From DASQPR01 sp963836775 (GTDB lineage Bacteria > Actinomycetota > Actinomycetes > Mycobacteriales > Micromonosporaceae): a DNA stretch of 64,000 nt. Of this stretch, positions 24,317-32,557 are shown piece by piece (the first letter of the stretch is position 1; every line of letters begins with the position of its first letter). The position numbers and the translations under genes are program-made. The notes under the pieces were generated by a model that had not been told where the DNA came from, did no database searches, and saw only the letters and a list, made by a program, of their open reading frames with translations. Location of the stretch: contig CAWIKR010000002.1 of the NCBI GenBank assembly GCA_963836775.1, forward strand, positions 744,001-808,000, in the 5' to 3' direction.

Positions 24317-25443
24317 GCGCGTACCTCCGCTCCTCGTGCGCCGCCGGCTCGCGCCGGATGGAACGGCGCGATGATCTCCGACGCGGTGCCGGTGTCGATG
24401 AGTTCCGCGATCTCGTCCGCGGTGACCGGTGTCAGCAGGATGCCGTTGCGATAGTGGCCGGTGGCATAGATGAGGCCGTCGACTTCGGATCGGCCGAGCA
24501 GCGGTGCGTTGTCCGGCGAGCCGGGCCGGACGCTGGTGCTGACCTCGACGAACTCGGCCTCGCTCAGCTCCGGGATCAGGGTCTGGGCGTCGCGGAGCAG
24601 TTCGTAGACCGCACCGGTGCGGGCCCGCAGGTCGAACCCCGCCTCCTCGCTGGACGCGCCGATCACCAAGTCACCGTTGGCGCGCGGCACGATGTAGACC
24701 GGGTTGCCCCGAACCGACCCGCGGACCACCTGGTGCACCAGGTCTGGCTGAGCCGAAAGACGCAGCGTCTGGCCCTTCACCGGCCGCACCTGCGGAGCGG
24801 CGGTCAGGCCCTCGATGCCTCTCGACCACGCGCCGGCGGCGAGCACCACGATGTCCGCGGTGAGCTTCTCGCCAGTGTCGAGCGTGACGCCGGAGCCCTC
24901 GTCAATTCGGGCCGCCGACCGCCGGACCACGGTGACTCCGGCTGCCTCGGCCGCCGACATCAGTGCCGTCACCAGCGCACGGTTGTCGACCTGGTGGTCC
25001 CCGACCGCGAAGAGTCCGCCCGGCAGTCCGGCCGCCACGGCAGGTTCGACCGCCCGCAGCTCACGGCTGGTGAGCATTTCAGACCGTACGCCGAGCGACT
25101 CTTGAAATGCCTGCAGCGCACGGAGGTCGGCCAGATCGGCGGCGTCCCAGGCGGCCTGCACCGTGCCGCACTCGCGATAGCCCACATCGAGCCCGGTGGC
25201 ATCGCGCAGCTCAGCGACGAAGCCCGGATAGCGGCGCGCCGATTCGAGGTTCAGGGCGAGCAGGTCGCGGCCCTCGTAATGCAGCTCAGTGACCGGCGCG
25301 AGCATCCCGGCGGCGGTATGCGAGGCGGCGCCGCCCGGTTTCGGGTCGACGACCGTCACCGAACGGCCGCGCTGAGCGGTGCGCCATGCGGTGGCCAGGC
25401 CGATCACGCCACCACCCACGATGATCACGTCGGACTTCGCCAT
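24313..25443 (-). CDS. thiO: Glycine oxidase
   Basis: 376 residues, DAO-family flavoenzyme that oxidises glycine to dehydroglycine for thiazole synthesis. The Rossmann FAD motif VIIVGGGVIGLATAW starts at residue 6, and AGAWSRG and the C-terminal YATGHYRNGILLTP are also family motifs. The ATG at 25443 is preceded by GGGAGG, which can be hidden in a TCCCAGC/GCTGGGA stem (25495-25489 with 25456-25450), the probable switch region of the riboswitch upstream. It is first in the thiO-thiS-thiG operon. Confidence 0.94.
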   Translation of the reverse strand: MAKSDVIIVGGGVIGLATAWRTAQRGRSVTVVDPKPGGAASHTAAGMLAPVTELHYEGRDLLALNLESARRYPGFVAELRDATGLDVGYRECGTVQAAWDAADLADLRALQAFQESLGVRSEMLTSRELRAVEPAVAAGLPGGLFAVGDHQVDNRALVTALMSAAEAAGVTVVRRSAARIDEGSGVTLDTGEKLTADIVVLAAGAWSRGIEGLTAAPQVRPVKGQTLRLSAQPDLVHQVVRGSVRGNPVYIVPRANGDLVIGASSEEAGFDLRARTGAVYELLRDAQTLIPELSEAEFVEVSTSVRPGSPDNAPLLGRSEVDGLIYATGHYRNGILLTPVTADEIAELIDTGTASEIIAPFHPARAGGARGAEVRA

Positions 25444-25509
25444 CACACCTCCCAGCCGCTCACGTCGTGCAAGATCACGAGATGTGCCGCTGGGAACTGG
25501 CTCGAATTC

Positions 25510-25602
25510 GCTCCCTGCGCCGGCATTACCCGGATCAGGTTCGACGGTCGGCGGCTCCAGCTGCCCTCTCAGCCCAGTCCCACTGGGCTCCCGTGCGCTG
25601 GC
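25510..25602 (-). ncRNA. TPP riboswitch upstream of thiO-thiS-thiG
   Basis: Minus-strand order: GGGAGCCCAGT, GGGCTGAGAGGGC, a variable hairpin, ACCGTCGAACCTGATCC, GGGTAATGCCGGCG and CAGGGAGCG. These are the THI-box landmarks. Between aptamer and thiO a hairpin (25495-25450) can pair with GGGAGG, so control is probably at translation initiation. The divergent thiE starts 50 bp away and is not covered by the element. Confidence 0.93.
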
Positions 25603-25652
25603 AACCCTACTCCGCGATCGATCCAAGGGGGAATGGGGTACCGTCGCGAACC

Positions 25653-26312
25653 ATGGTCGACATCTCCCCGGCGCGGACCAGGTTCGCGCAGGCCAGGCTC
25701 TATCTATGCACCGATGCCCGGCAGCGCCAGGGTGATTTTCGCGACTTTCTCACGCGGCCTATGCCGGTGGCGTGGACATCATCCAGCTCCGGGAGAAGGG
25801 CTTGGAAGCGCGGGACGAGCTGCGACTCTTGGAAGTGCTGGCCGAGGTCGCCGACGCCACCGGCAAGCTCTGGGCGGTCAACGACCGGGCCGACATTGCC
25901 TACGCCTCCGGCGCTCCGATCCTGCACCTCGGACAGGACGACCTGCCGGTCCCAGTGGCGCGCGACATCGTCGGCGATGAGGTGATCGTTGGTCGCTCGA
26001 CTCATTCGCCGGCCCAGTTCGATGCCGCGGTGGCCGAACCGGGAGTGGACTACATGGCTGCCGGTCCGACCTGGACGACACCGACCAAGCCGGGTCGCCC
26101 CGCCGCGGGCACGTCGCTGATTGCGCATGCCGCCGGCGGCCGGCGTGCCGGACCGACCCTGGTTTGCCATCGGTGGCATCGAGAACGTCGCGCGACTCGG
26201 CGAAGTGATCGGTCTCGGCGCACGTCGCGTCGTCGTGGTCCGAGCGATCACGCAGTCGGACGATCCCGAGGCTGCTGCCCGAGCCTTCGCGACCCGGCTA
26301 GCTGACCTCTGA
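25653..26312 (+). pseudogene. thiE: Thiamin phosphate synthase, interrupted by two frameshifts
   Basis: ThiE joins HMP pyrophosphate and thiazole phosphate. The coding sequence is spread over two frames. It starts in one with ARLYLCTDARQRQGDF. It then needs a -1 correction between 25736 and 25758 to read YAGGVDIIQLREKGLEAR, and a compensating +1 between about 26125 and 26150 to return to PWFAIGGIENVARLGEV and ARRVVVVRAIT. All catalytic segments survive across the pieces, which fits either recent decay or assembly errors. TACCGT lies 8 nt before the ATG. It is divergent from thiO. Confidence 0.85.
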
Positions 26313-26702
26313 AATCCGCTGCTGCTGCAACTCCGGCATCACCCGCGCGACCGTCTCGAAGTCGGCATCCTCGTGCAGCAGCACCAGTTTTGACTTGATC
26401 GCAGTCGCGACAATCATGTAATCGGCCACCGAAAGGCCTTGATGGGCGCCGTGCGCAGCGAGTGCCTGACGCAGTGACGCGACGGCCGCCCACGGATTCT
26501 CTGGTGTCGGCACCCACGAGTAGGACCGACGCAGCTTGAGCTCCGTTGCCTCGTATTCGCCGGCGCGCGCAACGGTCATCACTTCGCAGATGACCGGCTC
26601 GCACAGGGCGACCAAGCCCCGATCGACGGCGTCATTCCACGCCTCACCGACTTCACCGCGGATTATCCGGACCAGCGCGCTGGAGTCCGCGAGGAAGGTC
26701 AC
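26298..26702 (-). CDS. vapC: VapC-type PIN-domain toxin
   Basis: 134 residues. PIN ribonucleases cut specific RNAs using Mg2+. Conserved acidic residues are the first Asp in FLADSSALVR, Glu in CEPVICEV, Asp in SVADYMIVATA and a final acidic patch in LLHEDADFETVA. The GTG start overlaps the vapB stop by 4 bp, the normal antitoxin-first order. The 3' end overlaps the divergent-frame end of thiE by 15 bp. Confidence 0.9.
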   Translation of the reverse strand: MTFLADSSALVRIIRGEVGEAWNDAVDRGLVALCEPVICEVMTVARAGEYEATELKLRRSYSWVPTPENPWAAVASLRQALAAHGAHQGLSVADYMIVATAIKSKLVLLHEDADFETVARVMPELQQQRISEVS

Positions 26703-26911
26703 TGGTCCAGCTCCGCGAGCCGATCGAAGTCGAAGCCGCCGTCGGAGGCGAGCTTGGTCAACGCCAGCCGAGCGTCGCGTCTGTGGGCTCGTGCCGCTTC
26801 AGCGACGCTTGCCAGCGCGGCATTTACGGTGTCCTTCTTGGTTGATGTTCCGAGTGCCACCATGGCCTCCCGCAGAAGATCTTCGTCGATGTCGATCAGC
26901 GTCTTCGCCAT
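26699..26911 (-). CDS. vapB: VapB-type antitoxin
   Basis: About 70 residues from ATG 26911. MAKTLIDIDEDLLREAMVAL gives the ribbon-helix-helix DNA-binding strand and helix, and TKKDTVNAAL the second helix. The C-terminal FDFDRLAELDQ is the usual toxin-neutralising tail. It is coupled to vapC by a 4-bp overlap. It should repress its own operon together with VapC. Confidence 0.9.
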   Translation of the reverse strand: MAKTLIDIDEDLLREAMVALGTSTKKDTVNAALASVAEAARAHRRDARLALTKLASDGGFDFDRLAELDQ

Positions 26912-26986
26912 GGAACCGGCCTCGTCAACCCAAGAATCGTTCGTCCGTATATCCAACCGTAGTGGAGATATCCACGTTGGGCAAGG

Positions 26987-27199
26987 TCAGCGATCCAAGT
27001 CGTCGAGCATAGTTAGGTCGAACGCGCCATCGTCAAACAGTCGTTGGAGTCGTTCTAGCGATTCACCCCGACGCTCCCGGGCCGCCTTCACTGCATGTCG
27101 CAGCGCCGCATTCACCACAGCCGACGGTCCCGACTCGGCCAGCGCCGCCTCTGCCTCGCGGAGCAAATCCTGATCAACATCGATCAGCACTTTCGTCAT
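26987..27199 (-). CDS. Orphan VapB-type antitoxin
   Basis: 70 residues, a paralogue of the adjacent VapB: MTKVLIDVDQDLLREAEAAL, then PSAVVNAALRHAVKAARERR and a C-terminal FDLTMLDDLDR tail in place of FDFDRLAELDQ. GGAGGG precedes the ATG. No PIN toxin follows: the next gene is the complete vapBC pair 76 bp downstream. It may be the survivor of a deleted pair, or a decoy antitoxin. Confidence 0.85.
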   Translation of the reverse strand: MTKVLIDVDQDLLREAEAALAESGPSAVVNAALRHAVKAARERRGESLERLQRLFDDGAFDLTMLDDLDR

Positions 27200-27226
27200 C
27201 AGAGCCCTCCATGCGCTGCCGCCGAC

Positions 27227-27610
27227 CTATCCAGTCCCGTCGGCTATATATCGACGAGAACGGATCAACTCGACTGCGGGAGCGACCGCCGCACGCCGCC
27301 TCTCAGCGGTCGGTCCGGCTCGCCACCAACCTGAAGTAGTGCATACGAGATTCAGGTCCACCGGCGGACGCCGTGGCGGCCACTGCTCGCGAAGCTCCAG
27401 GACCGCGCGGGCGAACCCACCGGTGTAGCGACGCTTCGCGGACTTGATGTCGCGACGCCGAAGGATGGCAAAGCCGTCCAGATTCATGCCCTCGCCATTG
27501 ACGGCGACGACAGCCAAGGCGCGCCCGACCGCCACGACATTGCCGTCCACGTAAGGAAGCCGGCCGCGGCGCTTGATGCGAACCAGGGTGTTGCGGGCGC
27601 GGAGGTTCAT
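27227..27610 (-). CDS. Hypothetical protein
   Basis: About 127 residues from ATG 27610. The first 90 (LVRIKRRGRLPYVDGNVVAV, then VVAVNGEGMNLDGFAILRRRDI) look like a small beta-barrel family of actinobacterial proteins of unknown function. The last 35 residues look less protein-like, Arg-rich with a change in composition, so a late frameshift cannot be excluded. It is divergent from the LLM oxidoreductase, 72 bp away. No function proposed. Confidence 0.5.
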   Translation of the reverse strand: MNLRARNTLVRIKRRGRLPYVDGNVVAVGRALAVVAVNGEGMNLDGFAILRRRDIKSAKRRYTGGFARAVLELREQWPPRRPPVDLNLVCTTSGWWRAGPTAERRRAAVAPAVELIRSRRYIADGTG

Positions 27611-27682
27611 GCCCGCCATGGTGCGGCCAGCGGCGACGGTACGCATCCGAGTTTGTCGGACCGTGCCGATAGGTTGCCAGTC

Positions 27683-28486
27683 ATGCGATTCGGAATCAGC
27701 TTGCCGATCTTTGGAAGTCTCGCCGACGTTCGCCTGCTCGCCGACCTGGCCGCCGATGCCGAATCGGCGGGCTGGGACGCGTTCTTCATCTGGGACCACC
27801 TGCGATGGCCGTCAACGGACGACATCATCGACCCGTGGATCGCCATGACCGCGATCGCCCTCAACACCGAGCGCATCCTGACCGGGCCGATGGTCACGCC
27901 GATGCCGCGGCGGCGTCCGCAGAAACTGGCGCGGGAGACGGTCACGCTGGACCGGCTCAGTGGCGGGCGGTTCATTTTCGGTGTCGGCGCCGGCGGCGAC
28001 CACAGCACCGAATATGAAAACTTCGGCGAGGCCACCGATCCTCGTGTCCGGGCCGCCATGCTCGACGAGTCGCTCGAGGTCATCACCGGCCTCTGGTCTG
28101 GGCAGCCGTTCTCATTCGAGGGCGAGCACTACACCGTGCATGAAAGCCAGTTCCTGCCGACGCCGCTTCAGCATCCCCGCATCCCGATCTGGGTGGCCGG
28201 GCAGTGGCCGCGCAAGAAGCCGGTGGCCCGCGCCGCCCGGTGGGACGGCTACGTGCCGATCAAAGCCGACATGACCCTGACGACGCCGGATGAGGTCGCC
28301 GAGATGGCTCGTCAGCTCGACGTCGCCAATCGTCCCGGCTTCGATCTCGCCATCTTCAACGGACCTGAGCCCGGATCGGCGTTCACCGGCACCGGCGCCA
28401 CCTGGTGCCTGGACGGGCCGGCCGACGACGGGCCATTCGACGTGGAGGAGATCCGCAGCTGGATCAACGACGGTCCGCGCCGCTGA
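27683..28486 (+). CDS. LLM-class F420/FMN-dependent oxidoreductase
   Basis: 267 residues, luciferase-like TIM barrel. Seen: MRFGISLPIFGSLADV, FFIWDHLRWPS, ILTGPMVTPMPRRRPQKLAR with the phosphate-contact region, and LDRLSGGRFIFGVGAGGD. In actinobacteria many such enzymes use F420, but the cofactor cannot be read from sequence here. TAGGTT at 27670-27675 lies 7 nt before the ATG, a leaderless arrangement. The protein is somewhat short at its C-terminus. Confidence 0.88.
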   Translation: MRFGISLPIFGSLADVRLLADLAADAESAGWDAFFIWDHLRWPSTDDIIDPWIAMTAIALNTERILTGPMVTPMPRRRPQKLARETVTLDRLSGGRFIFGVGAGGDHSTEYENFGEATDPRVRAAMLDESLEVITGLWSGQPFSFEGEHYTVHESQFLPTPLQHPRIPIWVAGQWPRKKPVARAARWDGYVPIKADMTLTTPDEVAEMARQLDVANRPGFDLAIFNGPEPGSAFTGTGATWCLDGPADDGPFDVEEIRSWINDGPRR

Positions 28487-28540
28487 CGACAGAGGCCAAC
28501 GCACTCAAGCGAGATTCGCGCGACGCACGGCCTCGGGTCA

Positions 28541-28646
28541 GGCCCGCTCAGACGACGTCGACGCGGGCGCCGGTCCGCGCCTGAGGTGGCCAGCGCTTTT
28601 GCGTGAGACAGTTCGCGCCCGCTCAGGCGACGTCCGCGCGGGCCAG
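28541..28646. repeat. Downstream copy of the 3' end of the GlxA-type regulator gene
   Basis: The 27 bp from 28617, which include the regulator's stop codon (28625-28623), recur at 28542-28568 with about three differences, 75 bp away in the convergent intergenic region. Both copies contain CCCGCTCAG and CGACGTC. The layout matches the repeats at 7717-7820 and 20958-21046. Confidence 0.6.
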
Positions 28647-29603
28647 TGTGCGGGACTGGAAGGTCCGGCGATAGGTGTGCGGGGGCGAGCCGACTCGCCG
28701 GTTGAAGTGGTGGCGCAGCATGGCCGCGTCACCGAAGCCGGACTTGGCGGCGACCGCTTCAACCGGCAGGTCGGTGTCCTCGAGCAGCTGGCGAGCGAGA
28801 AGCACGCGCTGGGCGGTCACCCAGTCGTGCGGGGTCACACCGGTCTCGGCGCGGAACCGTCGGGCGAAGGTCCGCGGCGCCATGTGCGCGCGCTCGGCCA
28901 GGTCATCGACGGTCACCTGCTGGTCCAGATGCTCGACCATCCACTGCAACAGCGGCTCCAGGGTCGGCGCCGATTCGGTCCGCGGCACGGGTGCCTCGAT
29001 GAACTGAGATTGGCCGCCATCGCGGTGCGGCGGCACCACCATCCGGCGGGCCAGCTTCGTCGCGACGGCACTCCCGTGCTCGCGCCGGACCAGGTGGAGG
29101 CAGAGGTCGATGCCGGCGGCCGTGCCCGCGCTGGTCAGCACCCGACCGTCTTCCACGTAGAGGACATCGGGATGCACATCGGCACGCGGGAACCGTCGAG
29201 CCAGCTCGTCGGTGTAGTTCCAGTGCGTGGTGCACTCGCGCCCATCCAGCAGGCCGGCCTCGCCGAGCAGGAACGCACCCGAGCAGACCGACAGCACATA
29301 GGCACCGGAGGCGTAAGCATCCTGCAACGCCTCGACCGCTCGCGGGTCCGGGACGGCGCACAGGTCGGTGCCGAACGCCGGCACCGCGACCAGGTCGGCT
29401 CCGGCCAGCCCACTCAGATCGCCGTGCGGCGTCACCACGAACCCGGACTTCGATCGCACCGGCTGGCCGCCCGGCGTGCAGAGTGCGAAGTCGTAGGCCG
29501 GGAAGCCGTCTTCGGTCCGATCCGTGCCGAACACCTCGCACAGCACGCCCAACTCGAACATCGCCACACCGGGCATCGCCAGGACCGCAACTCGCCGCAA
29601 CAT
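28623..29603 (-). CDS. GlxA-family AraC-type regulator with DJ-1/PfpI domain
   Basis: 326 residues. The N-terminal DJ-1/PfpI-like amidotransferase-fold domain runs to about 170 and has the Cys elbow SVCSGAFLLGEAGLL. The C-terminal AraC DNA-binding domain has LAERAHMAPRTFARRFRAETG and SGFGDAAMLRHHFNRRVG. Homologues control catabolism of amines or arginine. The start is ATG 29603, preceded by GAGGG and lying inside a perfect 7-bp inverted repeat that may serve for self-control. Confidence 0.9.
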   Translation of the reverse strand: MLRRVAVLAMPGVAMFELGVLCEVFGTDRTEDGFPAYDFALCTPGGQPVRSKSGFVVTPHGDLSGLAGADLVAVPAFGTDLCAVPDPRAVEALQDAYASGAYVLSVCSGAFLLGEAGLLDGRECTTHWNYTDELARRFPRADVHPDVLYVEDGRVLTSAGTAAGIDLCLHLVRREHGSAVATKLARRMVVPPHRDGGQSQFIEAPVPRTESAPTLEPLLQWMVEHLDQQVTVDDLAERAHMAPRTFARRFRAETGVTPHDWVTAQRVLLARQLLEDTDLPVEAVAAKSGFGDAAMLRHHFNRRVGSPPHTYRRTFQSRTLARADVA

Positions 29604-29620
29604 AGCCCTCAATGCTATGT
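29600..29620. promoter_or_regulatory. Inverted repeat over the GlxA-type gene start
   Basis: ACATAGC at 29600-29606 and GCTATGT at 29614-29620, 7-bp spacer. It covers the start codon and ribosome-binding site, so it could be a protein operator or a small hairpin in the mRNA. Confidence 0.45.
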
Positions 29621-29742
29621 GGCAGAAAATCGATGGACAAGGGCATTCCTGCCACTGTTCTGTCTCGATATCCGCGGCGAGCATTGATTTAGCAAAACCG
29701 GTGGCCACCGGCGCAGATCAGCAGAGCTAGAGGAGATGCGTC

Positions 29743-29874
29743 ATGTCCGGTTTCGTGTTCCTTGCGGTGTTCTTCGGCATCCTTGCCATCGCCGGCGCGC
29801 TCGGCTGGACCGCCGACAGCCGTGAAGGCGGCGACTGGTCGCCGACCCAAGACGGGCTGCGGATGCACCATTGA
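29743..29874 (+). CDS. Small single-span membrane protein
   Basis: 43 residues, too short for most gene finders: MSGFVFLAVFFGILAIAGAL is one transmembrane helix, followed by a polar tail ending LRMHH. AGAGGAG precedes the ATG at a normal distance. It lies in the 450-bp gap between the GlxA-type regulator and the acyl-CoA synthetase. The rest of that gap (29875-30056) shows no gene. Confidence 0.6.
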   Translation: MSGFVFLAVFFGILAIAGALGWTADSREGGDWSPTQDGLRMHH

Positions 29875-30056
29875 CCCGATCCACCGGACCCGCGGGACCG
29901 CCGGCGCGGCCGCGGGCCCGGCGGACCAGTCCGCAGTGGAAGCGTCGCTCGATGCTTGCCGGCACCGGACGCACGTGCCGCTGAAGGGCTGGCGTCCCAG
30001 CCGGTTCCGGCCGAGAATCGCCCCAAGGCATAGGCGACGGCGCGGGAGGTCCGGCG

Positions 30057-31679
30057 ATGGCGGAATTGTCATACGTGAGCGGTCTGGCGACGGAGCCATT
30101 GCTCGGCCAGACGATCGGGGAAAATCTGGCCTCCACGGTGGCCCAATTCGGCGACCGGGAGGCGCTGGTCGACGTCCCGACCGGCCGTCGCTGGACCTAC
30201 CGGCAGCTCGCCGACGATGTCGAGTCGGTGGCGCTAGGACTGCTCGCACTCGGCATCAACAAGGGCGACCGGGTCGGCATCTGGGCGCCGAACCTGCCGG
30301 AGTGGGTGCTGGTGCAGTTCGCCACCGCGCGGATCGGCGCGATCCTGGTCAACATCAATCCGGCGTACCGCAGCCACGAACTTGCCTATGTGCTTAAACA
30401 GGCCGGGATCCGGACGCTGATCGCTGCTGAATCGTTCAAGACCTCCGACTACCGCGGCATGGTCGACGAGGTGCGCGGCGGCTGCCCGGACCTGATCGAC
30501 ACCGTCTATATCGGAACGTCCGGCTGGGATGAGTTCATCGGCGGCGGCTTTGACGTCGATCCCCAAAAACTGACCGATCGCGAAGCCGAGCTGGCGTTCG
30601 ACGACCCGATCAACATTCAGTACACGTCGGGCACCACCGGTTTCCCCAAGGGCGCCACGCTCTCGCACCACAACATCCTCAACAACGGCTATTTCGTCGC
30701 TCGCGGACAGCTGTGGAGCGAGGACGACCGAGTCGTCGTGCCGGTGCCGTTCTACCACTGCTTCGGCATGGTGATGGGCAACCTCGGCGCGGTGACTCAC
30801 GGCGCCTGCATCATCATCCCCGGCCCCGGCTTCGAGCCGGCCGCCACCCTGCGAGCGGCCGCGGCGGAGAAGGCCACGGTCCTCTACGGCGTGCCGACCA
30901 TGTTCATTGCCGAGCTTGGCGATCCCACATTCGCTGACCACGACCTGTCCAGCCTGCGCACCGGTGTGATGGCCGGCTCGCCGTGCCCGGTCGAAGTGAT
31001 GAAGCGGGTCATCTCCGAGATGGGGATGACCGAGGTGACGATCTGCTACGGCATGACCGAGACGTCGCCGGTGTCGACCCAGACCCGCGCGGACGATGAC
31101 CTGGAGCGCCGGGTGTCCACGGTCGGCGCGGTCCACCCGCACCTTGAGGTGAAGATTGTCGACCCGGCCACCGGCCTGGTGGTGCCGCGCAACACCCCGG
31201 GCGAGTTCTGCACTCGCGGTTACAGCGTCATGCTGGGCTACTGGAACATGCCCGACCGCACCGCCGAGTCGATCGACGCGGCTCGGTGGATGCACACTGG
31301 CGACCTTGCCGTGATGGACGACGACGGCTATCTGAGCATCGTGGGGCGGATCAAGGACATGGTGATCCGCGGCGGCGAGAACGTCTACCCGCGCGAGGTC
31401 GAGGAGTTCCTCTACACCCATCCGGACATCGTGGACGCCCAGGTGATCGGCGTGCCGGACGCCAGGTACGGCGAGGAGCTGATGGTCTGGATCCGGGTCC
31501 GCGACGGCGCTCCTGCGATCACCGCCGAGTCACTGCACGAGTTCTGCAACGGAAAGCTCGCCCACTTCAAGATTCCGCGCTACGTCAAGATCGTGGACGC
31601 ATTCCCGATGACCGTCACCGGCAAGATCCGCAAGGTCGAGATGCGTGAGGTCTCGGTCGCGGAACTCGGCCTGAGCTAG
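30057..31679 (+). CDS. Acyl-CoA synthetase (AMP-forming, FadD-like)
   Basis: 540 residues, ANL superfamily. The P-loop YTSGTTGFPKGATLSH is the adenylation signature, with YGMTETSPVS (aromatic acid/acyl pocket), YWNMPDRT, TGDLAVMDDDGY and the hinge GRIKDMVIRGGENVYP. The C-terminal catalytic Lys is in MTVTGKIRKVEM. It activates fatty or related acids with ATP and CoA. The TetR regulator 54 bp downstream is convergent and probably controls it. Confidence 0.93.
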   Translation: MAELSYVSGLATEPLLGQTIGENLASTVAQFGDREALVDVPTGRRWTYRQLADDVESVALGLLALGINKGDRVGIWAPNLPEWVLVQFATARIGAILVNINPAYRSHELAYVLKQAGIRTLIAAESFKTSDYRGMVDEVRGGCPDLIDTVYIGTSGWDEFIGGGFDVDPQKLTDREAELAFDDPINIQYTSGTTGFPKGATLSHHNILNNGYFVARGQLWSEDDRVVVPVPFYHCFGMVMGNLGAVTHGACIIIPGPGFEPAATLRAAAAEKATVLYGVPTMFIAELGDPTFADHDLSSLRTGVMAGSPCPVEVMKRVISEMGMTEVTICYGMTETSPVSTQTRADDDLERRVSTVGAVHPHLEVKIVDPATGLVVPRNTPGEFCTRGYSVMLGYWNMPDRTAESIDAARWMHTGDLAVMDDDGYLSIVGRIKDMVIRGGENVYPREVEEFLYTHPDIVDAQVIGVPDARYGEELMVWIRVRDGAPAITAESLHEFCNGKLAHFKIPRYVKIVDAFPMTVTGKIRKVEMREVSVAELGLS

Positions 31680-31733
31680 CCGCGGCGAGGACTATCCGGC
31701 CGCCATCGCGGCCTACCAGGCAACCGTCGGCGG

Positions 31734-32336
31734 CTAGCCGATGCCGAGGTAGAGCACCGACAGAGCCGCGTCGACCACGTACTCCTTATCCTGGTCGCTG
31801 AGCCGGCTGCGGACCATCATGGCCCGCGCCTCCGGTCCGTCCGGGTCTGGCGCACCCAGTCGCGGCGCGATCGTGCCGGCGTTGATGCAGCCGATCGCGC
31901 AACGGCCCCGCAGCATCGCCGCTTCATCATCGCCGCCGGCGACCGCGCGCTGCAGGGCAGCGAGGCGCTGCGGCATTGACCGCTTCATCAACCCATGGAG
32001 TACGGAGGGGTCGCTCATCAGCGACCGCAGGATCACGCCGTGCTCGTCCAAGATCGAGACGAGCCGCTCAATCAGCTCCCGACTCGCCGGCTGATCGGTG
32101 CGTGACGCATCGACGATGAAGTCGTCGAGCTCGGCGAGCATGGGCTCGACCAGCGCCGCCAGGAGGTCGTCCTTGGAGGCGAAGTGGTAATAGAGCGAGC
32201 CTTTGGTCATGCCGAGCCGTTCGGAAATGTCACGCACCGAGGTGCCGGCATATCCGCGCTCGATGAATAGGTCGACGGCGACGTCGAGAATGCGCTGCCG
32301 GGTGTCGTCCGCCGCGCTGCCTACGGTCCGGGCCAC
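31734..32336 (-). CDS. TetR-family transcriptional regulator
   Basis: 200 residues. The N-terminal helix-turn-helix is textbook: RILDVAVDLFIERGYAGTSVRD then ISERLGMTKGSLYYHFASK. The ligand domain is unassigned. GTG 32336 is preceded by AAGGAGG. Its stop codon shares the GGCTAGCC sequence at the convergent gap. A CGGTCGTTCG-containing sequence 40-60 bp upstream could be its operator. The neighbouring acyl-CoA synthetase suggests an acyl-CoA ligand, which is inference. Confidence 0.9.
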   Translation of the reverse strand: MARTVGSAADDTRQRILDVAVDLFIERGYAGTSVRDISERLGMTKGSLYYHFASKDDLLAALVEPMLAELDDFIVDASRTDQPASRELIERLVSILDEHGVILRSLMSDPSVLHGLMKRSMPQRLAALQRAVAGGDDEAAMLRGRCAIGCINAGTIAPRLGAPDPDGPEARAMMVRSRLSDQDKEYVVDAALSVLYLGIG

Positions 32337-32401
32337 CTGCGCACCTCCTTATCCACGTCGACTGTGTCCAGCGTACATACCGGTCGTTCGATTAAATACC
32401 C

Positions 32402-32557
32402 ATGGATCATGATGCACACGTTGCCGTGTTCGGATTAGTCAATCACGCGGCCGTTTGGGTGGACGACGACAGATTGCCCGATGCGACGCGCAATCAATCC
32501 AGCGAATGTGTCGAGCGGTTCAAGTCTGGCATCTACAGCCGGTGCGGCCCGGGCTAG
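32402..32557 (+). CDS. Possible small protein
   Basis: An open frame of 51 codons beginning MDHDAHVAVFGLVNHAAVWV in the otherwise empty 217-bp gap after the TetR gene. There is no clear ribosome-binding site, and its end overlaps the end of the minus-strand membrane-protein gene by 4 bp. It is unrecognised and may be chance. Confidence 0.2.
   Translation: MDHDAHVAVFGLVNHAAVWVDDDRLPDATRNQSSECVERFKSGIYSRCGPG

Noticed and set aside
31681..31737. Peptide-like stretch DYPAAIAAYQATVGG ending in TAG after the acyl-CoA synthetase
   Set aside because: It reads like a protein C-terminus but is only about 16 codons with no upstream continuation in frame; a gene fragment cannot be supported.
32371..32400. 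TetR operator around CGGTCGTTCG
   Set aside because: Symmetry is partial and no second copy is present; mentioned with the gene but not listed as a site.
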